This document shows, in pieces, positions 1-7,365 of a stretch of 39,054 nucleotides of DNA (position 1 is the first letter of the stretch; every line of letters begins with the position of its first letter). Both the position numbers and the translations under genes were made by a program. The stretch covers positions 1 to 39,054 of the forward strand of contig JAUVTV010000004.1 of NCBI GenBank assembly GCA_030601305.1, read 5' to 3'. The stretch comes from Candidatus Eiseniibacteriota bacterium. GTDB taxonomy: Bacteria > Eisenbacteria > RBG-16-71-46 > CAIMUX01 > WJJG01. Below the pieces are notes generated by a model. It worked only from the letters and a program-made list of their open reading frames with translations, did not search any database and was not told where the DNA came from.

Positions 1-979
1 TACCGTCGGTATCCCTTTCGACGTCTTCCAATCCGCCCAGTCCTCGAAGGCGTCCGTCATCCCGGAGACTGCTGCGCCACTGGTCCGCACGTCATCCGTG
101 ATGATCAGCATGTTCACCGGCGGCCCTTCCAGCGATGGGAACTCCGTCGGCCGGAAACCACCGAAGGGTCTCTCCTCCTGGACCGCGGACATGGCAAGGG
201 GTGTATCGAACCCACCCGAGCCCCCGGGGCGGTAGAACGTGGCGAAGCCTTCGGGATTGAGGACATGATTCATGAGCGAGCGCACTTCGGGCCGGTACTC
301 CCACGGCCTCCAGTCCTGCCTCCGGGGCGTGAAGACACGTGCGCTCTCCTCGGCGGTCAGGGGAATCACCGAGGCACCCACCTTCACTTCGGTCACCACC
401 AAGATCTTCTCCAACGCCCCCACGAACTGCAGCGGCCATACCTGGAGGGTCGCGAGGTGATAGCCCTGCATGTACCCGTCCACGGTGAGCAGGGCCGGCT
501 CTGCCGGATACGGCTCGTAGGAGCCATAGATCTCGTCATCGGGTGGGACGAACTCATCCTCCTCGGACTGGATGGGTAGGGGCCAGTACGATCCCTCAAG
601 CTGCGATGTGGTCCTCACCCTGACGACCAGATCGTCGACCTTGGTCCCCGGTGGCAGGATGAAGTGGTGGGTGAAGACTGGAAGGCGTGGGTGGCCGATC
701 CGGGAGCGGGCTTGATCGGGCTCAGCGCCTCGGTAGCTGAGGAGGTCGTAGTCCCCAATAGCGCGAACATCGACTTCTTGGGCGGAGTACCCGAATGTGT
801 GCTCCGCAACGACACCTGTGGGGCCCTCCGCCACGGCGCTATCCCCCGCGAGCAGAAGCAGGGTGGATAGCATCAGCACGAGTACAGCAGCACCAGCAGA
901 AGGCGACGCGTCTAACTTCCGCCCCCCCCTTATGGTTAGGGCGACAACTCACCAATTCGTGGGACACGCGAGCTTTCAT
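1..979 (-). CDS. Gingipain-like (C25 family) exported protein, 5' part only, with a frameshift in a G8 tract
   Basis: The gene runs off the left edge, so only the N-terminal part is visible. From about 900 down to 1 one minus-strand frame is open. It encodes a hydrophobic signal peptide (VLVLMLSTLLLLAG) with a likely cleavage site after DSAVA, a prodomain-like region (IGHPRLPVFTHHFILPPGTK), and then NMLIITDD...FEDWADWKTSKGIPTV, which is how C25 catalytic domains begin. It is clearly a paralogue of the complete C25 gene at 29607-33272, sharing the IGHP-x-LPVFT-x-x-x-LPPG pattern. The best start is ATG 979, behind GGGAGGGGG, but it is one frame off the body. The frames meet at eight Gs (plus-strand C run 922-929), and losing one G gives a continuous protein. 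Without a shift, only the ATG at 873 or the GTG at 879 would serve, and neither has a clear ribosome binding site. The catalytic His and Cys lie outside the window. Confidence 0.75.
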
Positions 980-1092
980 GGGCATCCCCCTCCCTGGTCG
1001 ATGCTGCCAGGAGGCGGACGGTCGAACAGACTCCGTCTCCCCGACAGCCGTGCACGTTGGACTGACACATTCCCTGTTGCTGCCTATCGACT

Positions 1093-1121
1093 AGAATAGC
1101 ACAAAGCCGTCTGGCGGGCAA
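1093..1121 (-). promoter_or_regulatory. Sigma70-like promoter for the left-edge C25 gene
   Basis: On the minus strand TTGCCC (1121-1116) is followed by a 17-nt spacer and TATTCT (1098-1093), with TGC directly before the -10 (extended -10). It would give a leader of about 105 nt before ATG 979. The stretch TTGTGCTATTCT...TCGAT...GCAGC is nearly repeated in the promoter at 34600-34628, which supports it being a real element. Confidence 0.6.
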
Positions 1122-1134
1122 GATCACGGTGATC
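1122..1134. promoter_or_regulatory. Perfect operator-like palindrome next to the -35 box
   Basis: GATCAC-G-GTGATC is a perfect 6+1+6 inverted repeat. It abuts the upstream edge of the -35 hexamer of the promoter at 1093-1121. This is where a dimeric activator or repressor could bind, but the sequence alone does not name a regulator. Confidence 0.35.
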
Positions 1135-1154
1135 GGTGTGGCGCACATTCGATC

Positions 1155-1191
1155 CAGCCGCCCGTGGCAGAAGCCATCCGGGCGACGGCTG
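1155..1191 (-). repeat. Dispersed palindromic repeat, copy A
   Basis: Read on the minus strand, this carries the core GGATGGCTTCTGCCACGGG flanked by arms CAGCC...GCCC and GGGC...GGCTG that pair, with a 3-nt bulge. Inside the loop TGGC-TTCT-GCCA can pair again. The core matches copies at 16470 and 34638 with a single base difference (GGATGR). The copy lies between the convergent end of the 414-aa gene and the promoter of the left-edge gene. Confidence 0.6.
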
Positions 1192-1195
1192 TCGT

Positions 1196-2440
1196 TCACA
1201 TCCGCGGCAGGTGGGCGTAGCCGCTGGCGTGCATTTCCTCGACAAGCGCAAAGTAATCGCTCGGGGTTGCGCAGACGAGCTGCGGGGAAGCGTAGGTGCG
1301 GTTCCAGTGACGCAGCCAGCCGCCGAGCTGCTTCCAATCCTCGGGCTGGCTGAGGAAGAGCGGCAGGAAGCCCCGCACCTGGGGTTCCTGCATCTGCGGG
1401 CTCATGCGCGGGGCGAACGCCACCGGGACGGCAACGGGTTTCTTCGCGCCGGGCATTTCACGCGCTGCCTGCGCACGCGCGCTGGCTGCCACCCGGTCGA
1501 TGAGCGCGATCGTGTAAGGCAGCGGCTTCTCACCCAAGGGACACGGCGGCGGCTGCGCGGTCAAGACGTAGAGCAGGAGCTGGGTGTCCTCGAGGGTGAT
1601 GCGTCCCGGGGCGCCCGGGAACGGGTTTCCCGGCAGGGCAATCGAGTCGTCCGGACTGTCGGGAAGCACGATCAGGCCGCGCAGGCCCATGGCGCGCTCG
1701 CGAGCAGGCGGGGCTCCGCGCGAGCAGATGCCCGCTCGGACGGGGAAGGGCAGGTCGAGGCGCCCGGTCGTTTCGGCATGGCCTTCAGCCGTCGCGAGCA
1801 CTTCGAGGCGCCCATCGGCCGCCAGGTGCTGCAGGCGATCCGCGTCCGCCGGCTGTGCCCAGGTCTCGGGCAGCGCCAGGCGCAGCGCGCGATCGTGCTC
1901 GGCCGCGTGCAGTGCCGCATTCAGCAACGCGCGCGCCTCGGTGGGGGTCTCCTTGGGCTGCAGAGGAAGCATCGGGGCGAGGTAGAGGGTTGCTTCGGCA
2001 GCCGCCGTGCGGAAGGTGATGGGGCCACTCGAAGGCTCGTGTGGCGCCGCATTCGGGGCCGTGCCGGAGACGATCTCGAGCAGCAGATTCGCCTGCGCGG
2101 TCGGGCCGAACTTCTCCCGCCCGAGATTCGCGGAGAAGACGAGCGGCCACCCTTGCGCCTCGCCGGCGAAAAGGCGCGCGAGGCACGCAGCCAAGTCGGG
2201 GTGGGCGGCCGCGCTCTGTCCGTCCTTCCACTCGGCGGTGAACTCGTCGCGCCGCTCGGCGCTGATGACGCCCAGCCGCACCTTGCCGGTGAACCCGGGC
2301 GGGGGAAAGAGGAGCAGGAGCTGCGCGCGCCGCTTGCGATGCTTCTGCAGAATGGACGTCGCATGGATCTGCCAGTCGCCGAACGCGATCACGTTCCCGT
2401 CCTGTTCGTTCGCGGACACGACGGCTACCGTTCCCGGCAC
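1196..2440 (-). CDS. Conserved-looking protein of unknown function, last gene of a five-gene run
   Basis: I do not recognise the family. The product is about 414 aa, cytoplasmic-looking, without signal peptide or membrane segment. It is rich in Ala, Leu and Pro, with a stretch near the N-terminus (AQLLLLFPPPGFTGKVRLGV) that looks like a beta sandwich or Rossmann edge. The C-terminus (WNRTYASPQLVCATPSDYFALVEEM, shown here in part as ATPSDYFALVEE) resembles the way some GH38/GH57-type sugar hydrolases name their substrate-site strand, but that similarity is weak. The start is uncertain: GTG 2440 overlaps the upstream TIM-barrel gene by 16 nt, while GTG 2506 would overlap by 82 nt. Neither has a good ribosome binding site, so coupling to the upstream gene is likely. 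Its place behind a TIM-barrel protein and a GNAT suggests a carbohydrate-related role, by inference only. Confidence 0.6.
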   Translation of the reverse strand: MPGTVAVVSANEQDGNVIAFGDWQIHATSILQKHRKRRAQLLLLFPPPGFTGKVRLGVISAERRDEFTAEWKDGQSAAAHPDLAACLARLFAGEAQGWPLVFSANLGREKFGPTAQANLLLEIVSGTAPNAAPHEPSSGPITFRTAAAEATLYLAPMLPLQPKETPTEARALLNAALHAAEHDRALRLALPETWAQPADADRLQHLAADGRLEVLATAEGHAETTGRLDLPFPVRAGICSRGAPPARERAMGLRGLIVLPDSPDDSIALPGNPFPGAPGRITLEDTQLLLYVLTAQPPPCPLGEKPLPYTIALIDRVAASARAQAAREMPGAKKPVAVPVAFAPRMSPQMQEPQVRGFLPLFLSQPEDWKQLGGWLRHWNRTYASPQLVCATPSDYFALVEEMHASGYAHLPRM

Positions 2441-3396
2441 AGGCGAATGAGGCTGCGCCAGACGCGCCGCGGATGATCGCACGCCAGCGAGCTCATGTGC
2501 GCACACGCCTCGAAACCCCAGATGGCGACCGTCTGAGGGGCGTGTTGGAGAAGACGACGCACACCGTCCTGCAGGTCCTGCTCCTTCGCGGCTTCAATGC
2601 GGAACGCTTGGAGCCAGAGCATGACCGGCACGCCGGCTCGCTCGGCGGCCTCGCGTGCGGCGACCGCGTTCGTGTCGATGAACGCATCGCGCGCCTTCCG
2701 TTCCTCGATCCCGAAGGCCTGCCAGTAGGGATCGGTCCCGAACTCTTCCACTCCGGGCAGCGCGGCGACCTCCGCCCAGTCGAGGGGCGGCTGGCCCAGC
2801 GTGCCGCGCGGCAGCACGCAGATCGAGGACTGGAGCCCGCGATCCGATGCGTAGCCGGCCATGTCGCCCAAAAAGTCCACGACCCACCGAGCGCGCAGCC
2901 CGTCCCAGTCGGGCGCCTCACCCGCGTCGCGCGCGCGGACGCGGCAGTGCTCGCACGCGCACCGCTCCCCGGCCGGGTTGCTCGGTCCCTTGGGCGACCA
3001 GTGTGGCTCGTCCCAAAAGACCCAGCGGGCACCGGTTGCGGCGGCGGCATCGGTCCAGGCGTGCATCCGGTTCCGCAGGCCTGGGTGGTTGAGGCACGCC
3101 GCGCCGAGGGGCCGGCCCGAGGCGTCCCGCTGCATGAGGTCCGGATCTTCCGTGATCCAGTTTGAGAAGGCCTCGCCGCCGAAGACGCGCCCCACGCCCC
3201 AGGGGTCGAGAAGCACCTCGAGGCCGGCTTCCTGCGTGATGGCGACGATCTCGCGCATCGTGTCCGCGTAGAAACGGAAGTCGTTCTCGGAGAACGCGTG
3301 GATGACGCGCGTGAACCCGAGTTCGCGCAGGCGCTTGACATCGCGCTTGACGTGTCGCGGGATGCGACAACCGAAGTAGCTGGTGGCAAGCTGCAT
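2425..3396 (-). CDS. TIM-barrel glycoside-hydrolase-like protein
   Basis: The 323-aa product has the alternating strand/helix pattern of a (beta/alpha)8 barrel. It shows LRELGFTRVIHAFSENDFRF near the N-terminus, GLEVLLDPWGVGRVFGG, GARWVFWDEPHW (a strand ending in Asp-Glu, a plausible acid/base position), a C-A-C-x-x-C cysteine cluster, and later PVMLWLQAFRI and TVAIWGFEAC strands. DEPHW followed by CxCxxC is seen in several uncharacterised glycosidase-like barrels, so a hydrolase acting on sugars is the best guess; the substrate is unknown. No signal peptide, so cytoplasmic. I chose ATG 3396, which lies 10 nt after the stop of the upstream GNAT gene behind GGGAAG. The upstream ATG at 3435 would overlap that gene. 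Confidence 0.7.
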   Translation of the reverse strand: MQLATSYFGCRIPRHVKRDVKRLRELGFTRVIHAFSENDFRFYADTMREIVAITQEAGLEVLLDPWGVGRVFGGEAFSNWITEDPDLMQRDASGRPLGAACLNHPGLRNRMHAWTDAAAATGARWVFWDEPHWSPKGPSNPAGERCACEHCRVRARDAGEAPDWDGLRARWVVDFLGDMAGYASDRGLQSSICVLPRGTLGQPPLDWAEVAALPGVEEFGTDPYWQAFGIEERKARDAFIDTNAVAAREAAERAGVPVMLWLQAFRIEAAKEQDLQDGVRRLLQHAPQTVAIWGFEACAHMSSLACDHPRRVWRSLIRLCRER

Positions 3397-3406
3397 GATC
3401 TTCCCG

Positions 3407-4360
3407 TTAGCGCTGGGGGCCGCCGATGGGGGCATAGTCCTCCCCTCCTGCGGTCGCGGAGGTGCGTCCGCTGCGGTGCCCCAGGATTGTCCATTGCCGG
3501 GCTTGCTGGAACCCGCACTCCGTGTACAGGTCGCCGACGACGAAGGGCGCCTCCAGGCTTCCCGAAGCGGTCACGAAACGGGCGCGGTCGCACAGGCGAC
3601 GGATCGCTTCGCGCACGAGGGATGCGCCCAGACCTCGATGGCGATAGCGCGGCAACACCTCGAGCCAGTCGATGAACCCCTCTTCGAGTTCCTCGCAGTA
3701 GCCACAGATGGCGAGTCCCACACGCTTGGCCTCGCGCCGGTCCCGCAGGAAGAACCAACCGTCGCCGAAGAAGTAGTCCGTGCGGGTCATTTCCTGGAGC
3801 TTCTCGGGGCACGTGAGCTGCGGCAGACTGGGGTAGGCCTCGTTCATCAGCTTGGCGGCGGCCTGCGTGTCGCGTTCGGGGTGAAAGGGAACGATCTGGA
3901 ATCCGAGTGGGATGTTCACGGGCTGCGGCTCGGGATTCTGCAGGGTGACGCGGAAGTAGCGGCCGCACACGGGAAGCCCCAACATCTGGCTCCAGCTGCG
4001 ACGCCCGGTCTCGAGCACCGGCACGAAGGTGAGGTCGCCGAGGCGGTGCTGAACCTGGGCGATGAGGTTGCGCAACGTCTCGGCGCGCCCCGTGAGCGAC
4101 CAGGTGAACTCGATGGCCTCGCGCGAGTGGGCGACCACCGCACTCAGGTGCCGCCCGTCCGTCGAGATGAGGTACTGACATCCCGCGAGGACGTGCTTGA
4201 CCTTGCAGAAGGGCGTGTAGAGGGCCGCGTGGGGGCCTCGCGCATACAGCTTTTTGACCAGGTCGAGGCTCGTGGGCCATCCTCCCGACTGCGGCTCTGC
4301 CCGCGGTGGTGTGTGCCGCTCCCCTGGCGGCCGCGCGAGGTGTTGATCGGAGACGATCAC
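3407..4360 (-). CDS. GNAT-family N-acetyltransferase with an extra N-terminal domain
   Basis: The C-terminal half (about residues 155-300) is a GNAT domain. GFIDWLEVLPRYRHRGLGAS gives the strand-4 Val-Leu-Pro and the acetyl-CoA pyrophosphate loop (R-x-x-G-x-G/A), followed by SLVREAIRRLCDRA and VGDLYTECGFQQARQW, the usual 'YxxxGF' end. The N-terminal 140 residues (KVKHVLAGCQYLISTDGRHLSA and onward) also fold like an alpha/beta acyltransferase half, possibly a degenerate second GNAT. The acceptor is unknown. The start is uncertain: GTG 4360 is the first start codon past the S4 gene stop (4395); the ATG-proximal start at 4510 would overlap the S4 gene by more than 110 nt and is unlikely. It sits in a tight run with the TIM-barrel gene 10 nt downstream. 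Confidence 0.7.
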   Translation of the reverse strand: MIVSDQHLARPPGERHTPPRAEPQSGGWPTSLDLVKKLYARGPHAALYTPFCKVKHVLAGCQYLISTDGRHLSAVVAHSREAIEFTWSLTGRAETLRNLIAQVQHRLGDLTFVPVLETGRRSWSQMLGLPVCGRYFRVTLQNPEPQPVNIPLGFQIVPFHPERDTQAAAKLMNEAYPSLPQLTCPEKLQEMTRTDYFFGDGWFFLRDRREAKRVGLAICGYCEELEEGFIDWLEVLPRYRHRGLGASLVREAIRRLCDRARFVTASGSLEAPFVVGDLYTECGFQQARQWTILGHRSGRTSATAGGEDYAPIGGPQR

Positions 4361-4394
4361 GACCCCCGGAGCATAGAAAGCCGCCGCGAGGCGG

Positions 4395-4637
4395 TCAAGA
4401 TGCTGGGCCGGCGATTTCGAGCGTTTCGAGGACCTGTTCGTCCTCGTCCAGGAGCTCGACCCGGTCTCCGGGTCCCACCCGGCGGCCGCGACGGGTCTCC
4501 ACGCTGCCATTGACGCGCACCAACTCGGCGCGGATCAGGTGCTTCGCCTCCCCGCCGGAGCCGACGAGAGATGCGAACTTGAGGAGCCCGTCGAGCGCGA
4601 TGTCCGCGGTGTGGATCTCGACGCGTTGCTTCGCCAT
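4395..4637 (-). CDS. Small S4-domain RNA-binding protein (YbcJ/RqcP-like)
   Basis: This 80-aa protein is essentially one S4 domain. It has ALDGLLKFASLVGSGGEAKH, then LIRAELVRVNGSVETRRGRR, and VGPGDRVEL, the classic order of helix, loop and 'V-x-V-N-G-x-x-x-x-R-x-x-x-x-x-x-G-D'. Proteins of this size bind structured RNA, commonly rRNA or peptidyl-tRNA on the ribosome. ATG 4637 starts 10 nt after the stop of the propeller gene and ends upstream of the GNAT gene, so it is probably co-transcribed. The link between an exported propeller and an S4 protein is not obvious and may be incidental. Confidence 0.85.
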   Translation of the reverse strand: MAKQRVEIHTADIALDGLLKFASLVGSGGEAKHLIRAELVRVNGSVETRRGRRVGPGDRVELLDEDEQVLETLEIAGPAS

Positions 4638-4647
4638 GAAGAACCGC

Positions 4648-6465
4648 CTATCTCACCAGAAGGAAACGCACCTGCGCCGAATGCGCATCGGGTGTGCTCG
4701 ATACCAGCCGCGCGAGATAGGCCCCGCTCGGGAGCCGCGTGCCGCGCCCGTCCGTCCCGTCCCACCCGATGGGGTTGCCGCGATAGGGGAGGCGTCGCAC
4801 CGTGCGCCCCGCCGCATCGTGAATCGAGAGCGTCCACGTCGACGCGGGGCCACCGGGAAGCGCGACGGTGAAGCTCGCGCGACCCACCACCGGATTCGGG
4901 GTGAGGTGTAGCTGCAGCGCGGCCGCCCGCGGGAACGCCTCGGGAGCGTCCGCCGGATCGGTGGAGGCGATGCGGAAGGCCGGGCTCGTCGCCCAGACCG
5001 CCTCCCACTCCTGCGTCATCGTGAGGCGAACATGCGCGCTCTCCGTGAGAGGACCGGGGACCGTCCATTGGTAGTGGCCGCTGTCGCACAGCTCCACGGC
5101 GATCGCGCTCCACGGGCCGTCGGGGCCGCTCACCGACAGATCGAGGCGAATGTCCACGGCCTCGTCTCCCACGTGAGCGGTGATCCAGCGGATGGTCTGC
5201 ACCGAGCCCATGAAGAACGTCTCGTTCCCGCGCGGGAACTCCAGGCGCGCCGTGCGCGTCAATGGCAGCGTAACTTCGCGGTAGACGTAGAGGTGGTTCT
5301 GATAGCTCGGCCACGAGCCCTCTTCCTGAACCAGGGCGGCGTCGGGGTAGCCGTTGTGATCCACGTCGCCGCCCACGCAGAGCGCCGCGCTGTCGACCGC
5401 GGGCCCGCCGTCGTAGCTGCCGATCTCCGTCCAGTTCCCCGCGCCGTCGCCCCCCCACACGGTGAAGACGCCGTCGCCGAGGGCGGCGACGTCCAGGAGA
5501 CCGTCGCCGTCCATGTCACACAGACGGGCGATGCCATAGATGCCGGTGGCCGGGAGCCCGTGCGAGGCCGGCGCCCACTGGTCACCCGCCCACACGTAGA
5601 CATGTACGCCGCCGGCCTTCGTATACGCGAGATCCGCGCACCCGTCGCCGTTCACATCGCCGAGGGAGACGCTGCTGAAGGTCACCGAGCCGGCATCGGG
5701 CAGGCCCTGGTCGCCCGACGTGAAACCGCCCTCGCCGTCGCCCAGGAAGATCGTCCCGTATTGGTAGCTGGCGGCGATGTCGGGGAAGCCGTCGCCGTTG
5801 ACGTCGCCGCAGCAGAGGTGCGCCCGCGCGTTGCCCCCGGTTCGCGCAAACGTCTGGGTCCAGGTGCCGTCGCCGTTGTTGCGGTAGACGTGCACGCCGT
5901 TGCCCGACCCGAAGGAGTTCGCGGCGAGATCGAGGTCGCCGTCGACGTCGAAGTCGGCGAAGTCGGTGGCGAACATGCCGTAGGACTCGCCGCCGGACGC
6001 GAGGCCGTCGTCCCACGGGATCCAGGCTGTGCCCGTGCCGTCACCCAGCGCGGCCTCGATGAGCTGATTGCCGAGGTCCGAACCCGAGTAATCGTGGTGC
6101 ATCCCGTAGCCGACATCCCACAGCCCGTCGTTGTTGACGTCGCCGACGGCGATGCCGCCGTACCCGAAGTTGCCCTCCATGTGGATCGACCAGCCGCCGT
6201 GGCCGTCGCCGAAGTAGACCATGATCCCGTGCTGGTCGGTGCCGATGTAGGGCGAGCCGTGATCGCCGATGCTCACGAAGTCGACGTTGCCGTCGGCGTT
6301 GATGTCGCCGAATTCGAGCTCGGTGTCGCCGCCGTCCCATTCGGGGAACGACGGGCCACTCGGGGATGAGTCGACGTAGGTGAGGGGCCGCGGACTTCCT
6401 CCGGGAAGAAGAGGCGTGGCGAGTATCAGGACGGCGAGGAGAGCAGTCGGTCTGGCGATGTTCAT
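4648..6465 (-). CDS. Exported FG-GAP/VCBS seven-blade propeller with C-terminal FlgD-Ig domain
   Basis: The 605-aa product has a signal peptide (ALLAVLILATPLLPGG). Seven calcium-binding D-x-[DN]-x-[DN]-G-x-x-D loops follow at about residues 54, 109, 171, 221, 270, 317 and 367 (for example DINADGNVD, DVNNDGLWD, DVNGDGFPD), spaced 46-62 residues apart, as expected for an integrin-alpha-like seven-blade propeller. Residues 405-505 form an Ig-like domain (TIRWITAHVGDEAVDI ... HYQWTVPG), and residues 525-605 the FlgD-Ig-type end (IHDAAGRTVRRLPYRG, GWDGTDGRGTRLPSGAYLAR, LLVR). Such proteins are surface-attached or secreted and often bind protein or polysaccharide; the ligand here is unknown. It heads a five-gene minus-strand run. 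ATG 6465 is preceded by GGTAGGAGGTGCGCC, a clear ribosome binding site. Confidence 0.9.
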   Translation of the reverse strand: MNIARPTALLAVLILATPLLPGGSPRPLTYVDSSPSGPSFPEWDGGDTELEFGDINADGNVDFVSIGDHGSPYIGTDQHGIMVYFGDGHGGWSIHMEGNFGYGGIAVGDVNNDGLWDVGYGMHHDYSGSDLGNQLIEAALGDGTGTAWIPWDDGLASGGESYGMFATDFADFDVDGDLDLAANSFGSGNGVHVYRNNGDGTWTQTFARTGGNARAHLCCGDVNGDGFPDIAASYQYGTIFLGDGEGGFTSGDQGLPDAGSVTFSSVSLGDVNGDGCADLAYTKAGGVHVYVWAGDQWAPASHGLPATGIYGIARLCDMDGDGLLDVAALGDGVFTVWGGDGAGNWTEIGSYDGGPAVDSAALCVGGDVDHNGYPDAALVQEEGSWPSYQNHLYVYREVTLPLTRTARLEFPRGNETFFMGSVQTIRWITAHVGDEAVDIRLDLSVSGPDGPWSAIAVELCDSGHYQWTVPGPLTESAHVRLTMTQEWEAVWATSPAFRIASTDPADAPEAFPRAAALQLHLTPNPVVGRASFTVALPGGPASTWTLSIHDAAGRTVRRLPYRGNPIGWDGTDGRGTRLPSGAYLARLVSSTPDAHSAQVRFLLVR

Positions 6466-6613
6466 GGCGCACCTCCTACCTCTATCTTACTTCGTCGAAG
6501 GCAGGTACGGCAACGGAACTTTACCTCGCGCGGGCGAGATGGTAGGGTTTTCCGGGGCGGGGACCTCACCCTCTGGCCCCGCGTGGCGGCTTGAGGGACA
6601 GGAGGATACGGGA

Positions 6614-7045
6614 TTGGCAGAGACGCGACCTTCCAGGGAGAACGCACAGCTGGCCGTTGCCGCCGTACGGGTGCTGCTGCACAAGCACGTCCGTCCGCCC
6701 ACGCCCGCCGAGATCGGGGAGCTTCTGGATTGGGGCGATGAGGAAACGCACGTTGTGCTGTACGGTCTCGTGGAGGCCGGGATCCTCCGCGCGAACGAGA
6801 ACCCCTTCGAGGTGCGCTACGAATTGTTGGATCACCTGAAGGTGGAAGAGCTGCCCCTCGAGGCCGACCGGGAAGCCCTCCAGGACGAGGTGGACGACTT
6901 CAAGAAACGGAGCGAGTTGCGCCACAAGGAAATAGAGGAGATGCTTCGCGCGGGCGGGACGGACAACAAGAAGAAGCAGCAGATGGAAGAACTCGAGAAG
7001 CAGTTCTCCGACTTCAAGAAGGAGCCTCCGGTCGCGCCGGAATGA
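6614..7045 (+). CDS. Small winged-helix-like protein with C-terminal coiled coil
   Basis: The 143-aa product begins at TTG 6614, eight bases after a strong AGGAGG (6600-6605). Longer in-frame extensions run antisense into the divergent propeller gene and have no ribosome binding site. Residues 10-75 look like a helix-turn-helix or winged-helix unit (AAVRVLLHKHVRPPTPAEIG, ETHVVLYGLVEAGIL). Residues 80-140 are a charged coiled coil rich in Lys and Glu (DREALQDEVDDFKKRSELRH, QQMEELEKQFSDFKKE). No family name is recognised. A small DNA-binding or structural adaptor is the most that can be inferred. Confidence 0.75.
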   Translation: MAETRPSRENAQLAVAAVRVLLHKHVRPPTPAEIGELLDWGDEETHVVLYGLVEAGILRANENPFEVRYELLDHLKVEELPLEADREALQDEVDDFKKRSELRHKEIEEMLRAGGTDNKKKQQMEELEKQFSDFKKEPPVAPE

Positions 7046-7047
7046 GG

Positions 7048-7134
7048 CTACGACAGGATGCGTGATGAAGCCTCCCAGACGGCGTGAACCTCGTCGTAGT
7101 CCCCGGGGCGCATTTCAGCCACTGAAGCGCGCAT
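7048..7134 (-). pseudogene. Relic 5' end of a GNAT acetyltransferase gene
   Basis: A minus-strand reading frame of only 28 codons starts at ATG 7134 behind GGGGAGGGCGATC, a good ribosome binding site. It encodes MRASVAEMRPGDYDEVHAVW and then EASSRILS before a TAG. The pattern M-R-P-x-D-Y-D-E-V-x-x-x-W is how many GNAT proteins begin (strand 1 and helix 1). The rest of the domain is missing, because the sequence beyond the stop is the 3' end of the convergent 143-aa gene. This reads as a truncated gene left by a rearrangement. It is too short to be proven by eye. Confidence 0.45.
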
Positions 7135-7240
7135 GATCGCCCTCCCCTCAACAGCTCAGCAAATAAGTTGCGCCTGGGCCTCTTTCACACCCCATCTGGT
7201 GTACGCACAGGCAATTCCGGGGCGGGGGACGTTGATCCTG

Positions 7241-7269
7241 TTTGGAACGCAGCGCCGATCGAGTATACT
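7241..7269 (+). promoter_or_regulatory. Possible promoter of selenoprotein gene 1
   Basis: TTTGGA (7241-7246) is separated by 17 nt from TATACT (7264-7269). The -10 is good, the -35 weak. It lies about 97 nt before the ATG at 7366. The rest of 7135-7240 shows nothing else that I recognise. Confidence 0.35.
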
Positions 7270-7365
7270 CAGATATGAACACCCACAAGGGGAGAGAGTG
7301 TGGCCAGCCCACGGCAGGGTCGCATCTCCGAGGGAGTGAGGGGACGCAAAGAAGGAGGAACCAGG

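Noticed and set aside
2493-4280. Minus-strand open frame of about 595 codons
   Set aside because: It spans the GNAT and TIM-barrel genes in another frame and is rich in Arg, Pro and Ser, typical of a GC-rich shadow frame.
5032-6369. Plus-strand open frame of about 445 codons opposite the FG-GAP gene
   Set aside because: Val/Ala-rich low-complexity product that mirrors the Asp/Gly repeat codons of the propeller gene.
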